This document shows positions 7,303 to 15,340 of a stretch of DNA of 22,360 bases, one piece after another. The stretch is taken from assembly GCA_002433465.1 (NCBI GenBank), contig DJIE01000079.1:1-22360 (forward strand), in the 5' to 3' direction. The notes under the pieces were generated by a model. That model was not told the DNA's origin, ran no database searches, and saw nothing but the letters and a program-made list of their open reading frames with translations. The DNA is from Salinisphaera sp. UBA6602 (lineage in GTDB: Bacteria; Pseudomonadota; Gammaproteobacteria; Nevskiales; Salinisphaeraceae). The position numbers and the translations under genes are program-made. Numbering within the stretch: position 1 is the first letter of the stretch; each line of letters opens with the position of its first letter.

Positions 7303-7926
7303 ATGAAGATCGTACTTATCGCCGGCAGCCCGAGCGCGCCGTCGCGGGTGGCCACGCTCATCGAGCACGTGGCCGCACGGCTTGCCGAACATAATGCCCG
7401 CACCGAGGTATTCGGCCTCGACGCCTTCGAACCGGCGTCGCTGGTTTATGCGAATACGCGTGCGCCGGCGGTTGCGCGCTATATCCAGGCGGTCGCTGCC
7501 GCCGACGCGCTGGTGGTTGCCACGCCGGTGTATCAGTCGTCGTTTTCCGGCGCACTCAAACTGTTGCTGGATCTCATCCCGCAGAACGGCCTGCGCGACA
7601 AGAGCGTGCTGCCGATCGCGGCGGGCGGCTCGGCCCAGCATCTGCTCACGTTGGACTATGCGCTCAAGCCGGTGCTGGCCTCGCTGGGCGCGGACCGCGT
7701 GCTGGGCGGCGTCTATGCCAGCGGGCCCGATCTGGTACGCGAGGCCGACCGCTATCGTATTCAGCCCGGCATACGCGAACGCCTCGACGCGGCGGCGGAT
7801 GAACTCGCCAGTCGCCTGCGCCCGAGCACGACACAGCCGTTGGCGCTGCGCCGCGTCGAGCCCGGCCGTGGGCGCACCGTGTTCGCCACTGCGGCCGGCG
7901 AATGGCTTCGCAAGGCAGCCGGCTGA
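7303..7926 (+). CDS. MsuE/SsuE-like NAD(P)H:FMN reductase
   Basis: A 207-residue flavodoxin-fold reductase that makes FMNH2 for two-component monooxygenases. The phosphate-binding GSPS (8-11), TPVYQSSFSGALKLLLDLIP (74-93) and GGSAQHLLTLDYALKPVL (108-125) are the marks of the SsuE/MsuE group. A C-terminal tail of about 30 residues beyond the usual core is Arg-rich. ATG 7303 has AAGGA seven bases upstream. It sits between two flavin-dependent oxygenase genes, with five bases to the next start, so it most likely feeds both enzymes. The 120 bases before it contain no gene. Confidence 0.88.
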   Translation: MKIVLIAGSPSAPSRVATLIEHVAARLAEHNARTEVFGLDAFEPASLVYANTRAPAVARYIQAVAAADALVVATPVYQSSFSGALKLLLDLIPQNGLRDKSVLPIAAGGSAQHLLTLDYALKPVLASLGADRVLGGVYASGPDLVREADRYRIQPGIRERLDAAADELASRLRPSTTQPLALRRVEPGRGRTVFATAAGEWLRKAAG

Positions 7927-7931
7927 TCGTC

Positions 7932-9191
7932 ATGGCTACACCGCTTATCGATCCTGCCCGGGTTCGCCCGCCCGATACGAGCGCGCAGCGCGCTTATGCG
8001 CCGTTCACCGCAGCCGCGGGCGACTGGCCGGCAATTGCCGCGCAGCTTGCCGAACGCCTCGATGCCACCGCGGCCGAACGCGACCGCGAAGGTGGCCATG
8101 CCGCTGCCGAGCACGCCCTGATCCGCGCCTCGGGCCTGCTTGGCCTGTCGGTACCGCGCGCGCATGGCGGGGCCGGCATGGGCTGGCCCGCGCTGTTCGC
8201 CATCGTGCGCCAGCTTGCCGCCGCGGATTCGGCGTTGGCCCATGTGTTTGCCTTCCATCATCTGCAGGTGGCCACGCTGCGGCTGTATGGCGCGCCGGCC
8301 CAGGCCGAGCGGCTACTGCAACGCACGATCTCGGCAGGGTGGTTCTGGGGCAATGCGCTCAACCCGCGCGATCGGCGTTGCGAGGCCGTGGCGAACGATG
8401 CCGGCGGCTATGTGTTCAACGGCGACAAGGGCTTCTGCTCGGGCTCGGTGGGCGCGGATATGCTCACCGTTTCGGCCGTTCACGCAGCGACCGACAGCCT
8501 GGTGGTCGCCGCGATCCCCGCCAGTCGGACGGGGGTGACGATACATGGCGACTGGGATGCCATCGGTCAGCGCCAGACCGACAGCGGCACCGTCGGCTTC
8601 GACCATGTCCGCGTGCATGCCGAGGAGGTGCTGGTCGGCGCCGGCCAGCCGCAGACGCCGGCCATGCAGCTGCGCAGCTGTCTTGCCCAGCTCGTGCTGG
8701 TTAATCTGTATGCGGGTATCGCAGGCGGGGCGATCCACAAGGCGGCCGGGCTGACCCGCGAGCGTGCCCGGGCCTGGGCGGCGGCCGATGTCGACACCGC
8801 GGCGGAGGACCCCTATCTGCAGCATCGCTATGGCCGCCTCTGGGCGAGCCTGCGGGCCGCCGAGGCGTTGGCCGACTCGGCCGCGCGGCGGCTGGATACG
8901 ATGTTCGAGGTCGCGCTCGGGCCCGGCTGCCCGATGGGCGAAGCCGAGCGGGGCGGCGTAGCGATCGCGGTAGTCGAAGCCAAGGTCTGTGCCCACGATA
9001 TTGCCCTGCAGGCCAGCAGCGAGCTGTTCGAACTCGGCGGCACGGCCGCGGTGGCCAAACACCGCAACCTCGATCGCTTCTGGCGTAATGCGCGTACCCA
9101 TACCCTGCACGACCCCATCGACTACAAACTGCGCGATCTCGGTCGCTGGGCGTTACTTGGCCAGTACCCGGAACCCACCGCCTACTCGTGA
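7932..9191 (+). CDS. DszC/SfnB-like flavin oxidoreductase (acyl-CoA dehydrogenase fold)
   Basis: A 419-residue protein of acyl-CoA dehydrogenase fold, from the branch that works as a flavin monooxygenase in sulfur scavenging (DszC, SfnB). Diagnostic stretches are LSVPRAHGGAGMGWP, AFHHLQVATLRLYG, WFWGNALNPRD, the flavin-site FNGDKGFCSGS, and the C-terminal FWRNARTHTLHDPIDYKLRD (from residue 383). It would oxidise a sulfide or thiophene to sulfoxide or sulfone, which the DszA-like enzyme could then cleave. No DszB-like desulfinase is in the window. ATG 7932 gives the usual N-terminus; ATG 7902, overlapping the reductase, is an alternative, and neither has a strong ribosome site. Confidence 0.85.
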   Translation: MATPLIDPARVRPPDTSAQRAYAPFTAAAGDWPAIAAQLAERLDATAAERDREGGHAAAEHALIRASGLLGLSVPRAHGGAGMGWPALFAIVRQLAAADSALAHVFAFHHLQVATLRLYGAPAQAERLLQRTISAGWFWGNALNPRDRRCEAVANDAGGYVFNGDKGFCSGSVGADMLTVSAVHAATDSLVVAAIPASRTGVTIHGDWDAIGQRQTDSGTVGFDHVRVHAEEVLVGAGQPQTPAMQLRSCLAQLVLVNLYAGIAGGAIHKAAGLTRERARAWAAADVDTAAEDPYLQHRYGRLWASLRAAEALADSAARRLDTMFEVALGPGCPMGEAERGGVAIAVVEAKVCAHDIALQASSELFELGGTAAVAKHRNLDRFWRNARTHTLHDPIDYKLRDLGRWALLGQYPEPTAYS

Positions 9192-9210
9192 GATGGGCCG
9201 ATGCGTCGCG

Positions 9211-9275
9211 CACAAAAAAGCCGGCCGCGGATCCCGCGGCCGGCTGGTTCGTGCGTGCGCCGGGCCGAAGCCCGG
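9211..9275 (-). terminator. Intrinsic terminator of asd, with a second hairpin
   Basis: AGCCGGCCGCGG (9219-9230) and CCGCGGCCGGCT (9234-9245) pair perfectly across a three-base loop. The A-run at 9214-9219 becomes a T-run directly after the stem on the minus strand, so it terminates asd. A second hairpin, CCGGGC-CGAA-GCCCGG (9260-9275), lies between it and the asd stop. The same stem may also slow readthrough from the organosulfur operon that converges on it. Confidence 0.85.
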
Positions 9276-9287
9276 TCGTGCCCGCTA

Positions 9288-10406
9288 TCAGTGGCGTTCG
9301 CGCACGATGTTGAGCATGCGGCGAATCGGCTCGGCCGCGCCCCAGAGCAGCTGATCGCCCACGGTATAGGCGGCCAGATACTCGTCGCCCATGGCCAGCT
9401 TGCGCAGGCGCCCGACCGGGATGGTCAGCGTGCCGGATACGGCCGTGGCGGTGAGATCCTTGAGGGTCGCTTCCTTTTCGTTGGGCACGACCTTCACCCA
9501 CTCGTTATGGGCCGCGATGCGCTCTTCGATTTCCTCGATGGAGACGTTCTTCTTGAGCTTGATGGTGAACGCCTGGCTATGACAACGCATGGAGCCGATA
9601 CGCACACACAGCCCGTCCATCGGGATCGGGTTGCCGTCGCGGCCGAGTATCTTGTTGGACTCGGCGCCGGCCTTCCATTCTTCCTTGGACTGGCCGGTTT
9701 CTTCGATGAGCGTATCGATCCAGGGCAGGGCCGAGCCGGCCAGCGGATAGCCGAACTGTTCGACCGGGAAGTTCGGATCGCGCATCTTCGCGGTCACGTC
9801 GCGGTCGATATCCAGAATGGCCGAGGACGGCGTATCCAGCTGGTCGGCGACGGTGTCGCGCAGCTGGCCCATCTGCACCAGCAGCTCGCGCATGTGCTGG
9901 GCGCCGGAGCCGGAGGCGGCCTGATAGGTCATCGCCGACATCCATTCGATCAGGTCGGCCTCGAACAGGCCGCCCAGACCCATGAGCATGAGGCTGACCG
10001 TGCAGTTGCCGCCACAGAAGGTCTTGGTGCCGCGATCGAGGTTCTTTTCGATCACGTCGCGGTTGACCGGGTCGAGCACGATGGTCGAATCCTCGGCCAT
10101 GCGCAGCTTGCTGGCGGCATCGATCCAGTAGCCGTCCCAGCCGGCGTCGCGCAGGGGCTGGTACACCTCGCCGGTGTAGTCGCCACCCTGGCAGGTCATG
10201 ATCACATCCATGGCCTTGAGCGCATCGATGTCCTTGGCGTCCTGAAGCGCCGGCACGTCCTTGCCGATGTCCGGACCGGGCTGGCCTGCCTGCGACGTGG
10301 AAAAGAACACCGGCTCGATGCCGTCGTAATCGTTTTCCTCGAGCATGCGCCCCATGAGCACCGAGCCCACCATGCCGCGCCATCCAACGAACCCTACTTT
10401 AAGCAT
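9288..10406 (-). CDS. asd: Aspartate-semialdehyde dehydrogenase
   Basis: A 372-residue enzyme that reduces L-aspartyl-4-phosphate to aspartate semialdehyde with NADPH, the branch point to lysine, diaminopimelate, methionine and threonine. The N-terminal Rossmann loop is [10 protein letters not shown] (8-17). The active-site cysteine is C135 in CGGNCTVS and the acid-base histidine is H276 in [12 protein letters not shown]; length and spacing match the E. coli type of Asd. ATG 10406 is preceded by AAAAGG ten bases upstream. It stands alone with its own terminator, and the 213 bases upstream of it hold no gene and presumably its promoter. Confidence 0.96.
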   Translation of the reverse strand: MLKVGFVGWRGMVGSVLMGRMLEENDYDGIEPVFFSTSQAGQPGPDIGKDVPALQDAKDIDALKAMDVIMTCQGGDYTGEVYQPLRDAGWDGYWIDAASKLRMAEDSTIVLDPVNRDVIEKNLDRGTKTFCGGNCTVSLMLMGLGGLFEADLIEWMSAMTYQAASGSGAQHMRELLVQMGQLRDTVADQLDTPSSAILDIDRDVTAKMRDPNFPVEQFGYPLAGSALPWIDTLIEETGQSKEEWKAGAESNKILGRDGNPIPMDGLCVRIGSMRCHSQAFTIKLKKNVSIEEIEERIAAHNEWVKVVPNEKEATLKDLTATAVSGTLTIPVGRLRKLAMGDEYLAAYTVGDQLLWGAAEPIRRMLNIVRERH

Positions 10407-10619
10407 GCTTTAGCAACCTTTTCTAAGCGTGATTGATACACGTTTGTGCTTGGGCTCAGTTTAACGTGAATCGAAAACTTTGGCGGCATGCGCCGGGTTC
10501 GCGCTTCGGGCGATCCGTTTTGCGTGCGGCTGCGATGCGCGTGAGAGCGCAGGCCAGGGGCATGCGGCCCTTAGCGACCGTATGCCCGGCGGGCGGGTCG
10601 GTGCTCGGTTGCCGAGTCG

Positions 10620-11423
10620 TTAGCAGTTCTCGTCGGACCAGGCCTTGAGTTGGTCGACGGCCGCCTTGAAACGCGGCGACTTGAGCGGGGCATGGCCGGG
10701 ATCGTTGCGCAGCACATCCGCCATGGTGTTCATATGCTCGCGTAGCGAGTCGTGGTTCAGACGGCCTGCGGTGTCGGAAAGCGACGCCGCGACCTTGCGC
10801 AGCTGCTCGTTGTCGACTTCCGCGCTGCCGGGCGCGCCCAGCGGGATCAGCGGCAGCATGCCGGCCGCGATCATGTGGCAGTCTTCGCGTACGTCGGGGT
10901 CCATTTCGAGGTATTGCTTGGCCGATTCCTCGGTCTTATCGATATCGGCCTGCGAGCGATCGTCTGGCTGGCCCATGAGCTGCTTGATGCGTGCTTCATG
11001 GGCCGTGTAGAACTTCGCGTTGTGGCGGGCGATGTCCGATTTCTGGCCTGCCTCGCCCATGAGCGCGGCGTACTTGGCCTGCAGCAGCGTCAGGTGGGCG
11101 CGTATGAAGCTGCGTCCGGTGAAGCCGTGTCGATCGACCAGGGCGTGCTTTTTCGGGTCGGCGTCGATACTGGCGCCCACGCGTTCTATCGTCTCGGGCA
11201 TGGTTGACGAGCCGGTTTGCTGGTCGTCGTTTTCGGCGAACGCCTCGACGCCGCCATGGGCTTCGATATCGGCCTGGGCTGCTTCCAGGCGCGACAGCAG
11301 GTCTTCGCTGAGTTTGACCTGCAACGGCGCCTCGGCGGCCTGCGCGTGTTGCGCGTTGACGACCATACAGGCCAGCGCCAGCAGCGCGGCGAAAGCGGTC
11401 TGAATATAGCGGTTGTGGTGCAT
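10620..11423 (-). CDS. Exported protein of unknown function
   Basis: A 267-residue protein I do not recognise. It has a Sec-type signal peptide (basic MHHNRY, hydrophobic AFAALLALACMVV, cleavage likely after AQA near residue 29), so it is periplasmic or secreted. The mature part is helical and hydrophilic with no membrane segments. Two cysteines remain after cleavage, C182 (EDCHMI) and the last residue C267, and could form a disulfide. A strong AGGGGA ribosome site lies five bases before ATG 11423. It appears to be a single-gene unit between asd and yceH. Confidence 0.7.
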   Translation of the reverse strand: MHHNRYIQTAFAALLALACMVVNAQHAQAAEAPLQVKLSEDLLSRLEAAQADIEAHGGVEAFAENDDQQTGSSTMPETIERVGASIDADPKKHALVDRHGFTGRSFIRAHLTLLQAKYAALMGEAGQKSDIARHNAKFYTAHEARIKQLMGQPDDRSQADIDKTEESAKQYLEMDPDVREDCHMIAAGMLPLIPLGAPGSAEVDNEQLRKVAASLSDTAGRLNHDSLREHMNTMADVLRNDPGHAPLKSPRFKAAVDQLKAWSDENC

Positions 11424-11572
11424 CGAATCCCCTGCGGCAATATTAAAAGCGCGCAGACTGCGTCACACCGTGCTTTCAGTCCACGATGCCCGGCGGCATT
11501 AAAACATTGCGCCGCAATTGGTTGCGCGATGCACAGGCGCCCGTGTGAATACCGGCGCCCTTACGGCATGCA

Positions 11573-12232
11573 TCAGTCGGCGTCGCCCAGGCGTCGGCGC
11601 AGCGCCGCGTTCTCGGTTTCCAGTTCCTGTACCCGTGCCTCCAGCTCGGCGATGCGGCCTTGTGACGACCCGCTACTGCCGCGGTTGGCGGCCGCCTGCT
11701 GGGCATGCGCGGCGATATCCACCGGCCCGCACAGCTGATGCATGAACTCGGCCTCCTTGCGGCCGGGCGTGCGTGGCAGTTGTACGAACAGGGCGCTGTC
11801 GTCCTCGCCGATCAGGTCGGCCACCGCGGTGGTCACGGCAGCGTTGTCGTCGAAGGTGTATAGCCGGCCGCTGCGTGCGCGCAGTTCGCCCGGCGTCTGC
11901 GGGCCGCGCAGCAGTAGCAGCGTGAGCACTGCGTACTGTGCCTTGCTCAGCTGCAGGTCGTTGTAGGTGGTGTTGCACAGGCGCTGCTTGTATTTCTCTA
12001 CGCCGTTCTTGAAGTTCTCTTCGATGTGCACGAGGCTGCGATCGCGCAGAGCGCGGGCGGCGCGCTGCACCTCGGCCGGCTTGAGCGCCATGACCGGCTC
12101 CCGCGATGATTTCTGGTTGGCCGCATTGGTCAGCGCGTTGAGCGTGAGCGGATACTGATCCGGCGTGGTGACGGCCTTTTCCATCAGGCAGCCGATCACG
12201 CGGGCTTCGGTGGCGGTGAGTTGGGGCAGCAT
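11573..12232 (-). CDS. yceH: YceH family (DUF480) protein
   Basis: A 219-residue DUF480 protein made of two winged-helix-like domains. The opening LTATEARVIGCLMEKAVTTPDQYPLTLNAL and the words QKSSREPVM, FKNGVEKYKQRLCNTTYNDL, LLLRGPQTPGELRARSGRLYTF and LPRTPGRKEAEFMHQLCG are characteristic. The C-terminus is a short heptad-like coiled coil (RIAELEARVQELETENAALRRRL). The molecular function is not established. ATG 12232 was chosen over a longer frame reaching 12427 because the family starts here and GAGAGA lies just upstream. Confidence 0.93.
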   Translation of the reverse strand: MLPQLTATEARVIGCLMEKAVTTPDQYPLTLNALTNAANQKSSREPVMALKPAEVQRAARALRDRSLVHIEENFKNGVEKYKQRLCNTTYNDLQLSKAQYAVLTLLLLRGPQTPGELRARSGRLYTFDDNAAVTTAVADLIGEDDSALFVQLPRTPGRKEAEFMHQLCGPVDIAAHAQQAAANRGSSGSSQGRIAELEARVQELETENAALRRRLGDAD

Positions 12233-12622
12233 GAATCTCTCGCAACGTGGGAAATCGACAGCGCGCAAGCGCTGCCAAGAGTCTAACGCGCGCGACACGA
12301 TTCGCTGTGCGCGATCTGCATAAATTAGCGATCGCAACGCCTTGCTAAGCGTGCCTGACACCGGCGAGCAGGTCCTGGCGTTCGCGGCCAGGCCGCGCGC
12401 CGATAGCGCACAGGCGACTCGACTCACGCAGAGCGTGCTCGTAGCGACGGCTATCCGGGCGGGGCTTGCATTCCTGCACGCGCGAGCCGCGCTTCGCGGC
12501 TCAGATAGCGGTCGAGATGCCCTCGACCCAGTGCCGCACCGACCACTGCGTCAGCGCTCCCGTCGTAACAGGGGCCGGCTTGCGCGTCTGCAACAGGCCG
12601 GCCCTGGCCGTGTTTACAGGCC
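12233..12622. other. Gene-free stretch with hairpin
   Basis: No convincing gene in 390 bases. GAGCCGCG (12484-12491) and CGCGGCTC (12495-12502) form a perfect hairpin with a three-base loop but no T-run, and an imperfect GC-rich inverted repeat lies near 12569-12604. One of these may end transcription of the minus-strand lipoprotein gene. Confidence 0.4.
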
Positions 12623-14065
12623 CTATTTGATGGACAGGTCCGCGGGCACGATGTAGAGACGGTTACCGTCGATGGTGTTGCTGTCGAGCATCTTTTGCTC
12701 CAGCTCGCCGCTGTCCGTGGACCAGGTGGCGAAGTCATCGTCGTTGAGCACGCCCAGGGTGTTGCTGTCGATCACCCAGAGGCCTTCCATCTTGTCGTGG
12801 GGGTAGCTCACCTGGGCCACCATATCCACTACCAGCTGTTTGTCCACGGGCACGATATTGTAGGCGGCCAGGCCGGCCCAGCCGTCTGCCTGGACCACTT
12901 CTTCCAGCGTCTTGCCGTCGATGGTCAGGCCCAGTTCGGCGTCCTGGCTTAGCTCGCCGCCGGTGGCGATGGTTTCCAGGTTGGTGCCTGTGCTCAGATC
13001 GATACGATAAACCGTCTTCTGGGCGGCGGGATTGGCCGCTGCGGGGCCGTCCGGACCGCCATACAGGAAGCTGCCGTCTCGTTCGAGTAACAGGAACTGA
13101 GTGGCGCTCAGGGCCGCCAGCTCGGAGTTGGAGTTCTGGTTTTTCTCCTGCTTGTACAGGTACTGGCCGACGCTTCCATCGTCCAGGTTGATGGTCACGA
13201 TACGGGTCATGTCCAGGTCACGGACGCTCTTGTCCGGGTTGTCCATGGTCGACTGCATAACGCCCACCAGGGTTTTCTCGTCCGGGGTGATGGCCAGACC
13301 CTCCATGCCGCGGTTGGCACGGCGATTGGCGAACTCTGCCGGCAGGGTGTAATCGTTACGCTCGTCATTGGCGAACGGGTTGATACGGCCGATTTCCTTG
13401 CCCTCGGCATCGAAATGCACGATGTGCGGGCCATACTCGTCGGATACCCAGAAGGAGCCGTCGCTGAGCGCCACCAGGCCTTCGCCATCCAGCCCGTAGT
13501 CGTCCAGGCGCAGCGGGTTGGTCTCGGCGTCATAGGGCTGGGTCGGGTCTTCCAGTACCGGGGAGCCATCGGCGTTATAGGGCGTCTCTCCGGTGCCGCC
13601 CAGCGCGCTGCTGTTGGGCAGGCCGGTGATCAGGGTGCCATCCGGGCGCTTGAGCAGAATGGTATCGAGCAGCACCACCTTGCCCTCGGCGGTGACTTCA
13701 TAGTGCCCGATGCGGGGCGTGTAATCCGGGGTGGGGAATTTCTTGCCCTTGCCCTGGCTGCCGGTGAAGCTGGCATTGGGGCCGCGGTCGGTGAGCGCAT
13801 AAAAACGGCGGTTGTCGGCCGGGTCGCCGGTCATGGCGGAGCCGAAGCCGCCGTTGCGTACTTCGAAGGGTTGCTGGGTGTTGGCATCAATCAGATCGGA
13901 GCGCAGCACCGTGTAGGGCAGGGCCACGCCTTGCGCCGGGAAATTGTCGGTCGGCGAGGTGGGCGACGTGCCCGCGTCGGTGTCGTCGTTACTTGACGAG
14001 CTATCACTACAACCGGAAAGCAGAGCGGCGGCGACGGCCGACGCGATCAGGGTTTTCTTGAACAC
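12623..14065 (-). CDS. Esterase-like activity of phytase family lipoprotein
   Basis: A 480-residue lipoprotein. The signal peptide ends in the lipobox LLSGC with C19 as the lipidated residue, followed by a Ser/Asp-rich linker to about residue 42; serine after the cysteine points to the outer membrane. The rest is a beta-propeller of the phytase-like esterase family (PF13449 type). DRGPN (93-97), LDGEGLVAL (192-200), SDEYGPH (208-214), GMEGLAITPDE (253-263) and KMEGLWVID are its repeated Asp/Glu-Gly motifs. Substrate unknown; members are linked to phosphate esters but many are untested. Start is GTG 14065 with AAGGA eight bases upstream. It follows an exported CYTH-like gene by 34 bases and is probably cotranscribed. 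Confidence 0.8.
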   Translation of the reverse strand: MFKKTLIASAVAAALLSGCSDSSSSNDDTDAGTSPTSPTDNFPAQGVALPYTVLRSDLIDANTQQPFEVRNGGFGSAMTGDPADNRRFYALTDRGPNASFTGSQGKGKKFPTPDYTPRIGHYEVTAEGKVVLLDTILLKRPDGTLITGLPNSSALGGTGETPYNADGSPVLEDPTQPYDAETNPLRLDDYGLDGEGLVALSDGSFWVSDEYGPHIVHFDAEGKEIGRINPFANDERNDYTLPAEFANRRANRGMEGLAITPDEKTLVGVMQSTMDNPDKSVRDLDMTRIVTINLDDGSVGQYLYKQEKNQNSNSELAALSATQFLLLERDGSFLYGGPDGPAAANPAAQKTVYRIDLSTGTNLETIATGGELSQDAELGLTIDGKTLEEVVQADGWAGLAAYNIVPVDKQLVVDMVAQVSYPHDKMEGLWVIDSNTLGVLNDDDFATWSTDSGELEQKMLDSNTIDGNRLYIVPADLSIK

Positions 14066-14099
14066 GGCAACGTTCCTTGGAATTTTTCAGGACGGGGCT

Positions 14100-14978
14100 T
14101 CAGGGCTGACAGAAAGTGCTGTCGTACTGGTAGACGAATGCGGTTTTGGTCTGGCCGTCGGGCTCCACCCAGTCGCTCAGGCCACGCAGGGCATCGAAAG
14201 CCTGCCGGGCACGATTCACGACCTTGCGTGTGTAGTCCGCGGATGGGTCTTCATATTTGAAGGAAATCTCGGCCACCGCCGGCGCCTGGTTGCCGGACGG
14301 GGTGCCGGCATACCAGAGGGTGATGCTGATCTCGCCGTCGTGCTGGCCCAGATCGATATCCACATTGCGGTAAACGCGCTCGGTCACCGTCAGATCACCG
14401 ACCACGGACAAGGCCAGATCGTCATCCAGGCCGTAGTCATCCTCGAAGCCGGGAAAATGCGCATGGATATCGTCCATGCGATTGAGCTTGCGGCCGTTGG
14501 GCGCCTTGGTGGAATGGCTGTACACCACCTTGAACGGCATGTCGCTGGTGGCGCCGACATCCGCTTCCAGTTTGCTGTCCGCGCCCTTGGTGCTGGAGGA
14601 AAGATCCTCGAAATCGGCGATGTAACGATCCGGGCTGCGAAATTTCAGTGTCACTTGGGAGTCGCCGTTTTCCAGGCGCTCGCGAAAGCTATAGCCGAGC
14701 TGATCGAGTACGCAGGAACCCGCGGTGTCGAAAAAACGCACCTGACGGTCATGGTCCAGGGTGGCGGTGCCTGTGACGGTGCGGTCGATGGCGTCTTCGA
14801 TAGCCGGTTTGGCCGCTTGCATCAGCTTCAGTACATCACTTTGTTCGTTCTGGTACTGGAACCGGCTGGCATCGAGAATCAGCTTGTATTCGCGCGAAAT
14901 CACATCCGGGTTGGCCTGCACCGGCATTGCGCTCAGCACGACCAGCAGGCCCAGGCCACTGGCAAGAAAAATTCTCAT
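14100..14978 (-). CDS. Exported protein with CYTH-like features
   Basis: A 292-residue exported protein with a clear signal peptide (MRIFLASGLGLLVVLSAMPVQA). I do not know the family. The stretch from REYKLIL (29-35) through RFFDTAGSCVLDQLGYSFRER (81-101) to VTLKFRSPD (109-117) recalls the CYTH/triphosphate tunnel fold, which has an ExExK strand, a Y/F-D-T turn, an R-x-R strand and a TLK strand. The first glutamate of ExExK is replaced here, so activity is uncertain. C89 and C290 may form a disulfide. ATG 14978 is preceded by a GGGGGG ribosome site eight bases away; the frame extends further upstream but that would spoil the signal peptide. The phytase-like lipoprotein gene follows 34 bases downstream. 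Confidence 0.6.
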   Translation of the reverse strand: MRIFLASGLGLLVVLSAMPVQANPDVISREYKLILDASRFQYQNEQSDVLKLMQAAKPAIEDAIDRTVTGTATLDHDRQVRFFDTAGSCVLDQLGYSFRERLENGDSQVTLKFRSPDRYIADFEDLSSSTKGADSKLEADVGATSDMPFKVVYSHSTKAPNGRKLNRMDDIHAHFPGFEDDYGLDDDLALSVVGDLTVTERVYRNVDIDLGQHDGEISITLWYAGTPSGNQAPAVAEISFKYEDPSADYTRKVVNRARQAFDALRGLSDWVEPDGQTKTAFVYQYDSTFCQP

Positions 14979-15340
14979 TGTGATCGCCCCCCAGCGTGCA
15001 GGAATCCTGCAGCGCAAACTGCGACGCGATTCTAGGAAGCGAAAATGACGCGTTGATGACCGACGCTTGAAAAGCGCGCCGTTCCGCTCGGCTCAGCGGC
15101 TCGGGACCGCGATTCGGGTGGGCGCAGGCGAATGGCCACGCCGCCGCCGGGGTCGGTGTCGCTGTGCGAAAGGCGTGACCGGCGGCGTACGCCCCGCGAC
15201 GGCCAGCATGGGCCGTCGCGCAGGTCGTGTTCAGACGCGCAGCTCAACTGCGGACCGAATCAAGGCTGTGCCGGTCCTGCGTCTGATTAGCCGCCCAGCG
15301 GATGCTGCGCTGGGATCCGGATCAGGCGACGTGCCCCTTT
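14979..15340. other. Gene-free stretch with strong hairpins
   Basis: About 360 bases without a credible gene. CGCGACGGCC (15195-15204) and GGCCGTCGCG (15211-15220) form a perfect ten-base stem with a six-base loop, and CCCAGCG/CGCTGGG (15294-15300 and 15308-15314) a second, smaller one. Neither has a T-run. They lie just past the stop of the symporter gene and may be its 3' processing or termination signals. The right part next to 14978 should hold the promoter of the exported-protein gene. Confidence 0.4.

Noticed and set aside
6379..7641. A 420-residue leftward ORF over the monooxygenase and reductase genes
   Set aside because: It has no recognisable motifs and lies antisense to two clear enzyme genes.
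9201..10436. A 411-residue rightward ORF opposite asd
   Set aside because: It spans the asd terminator and is a shadow of the asd reading, which has all catalytic residues.
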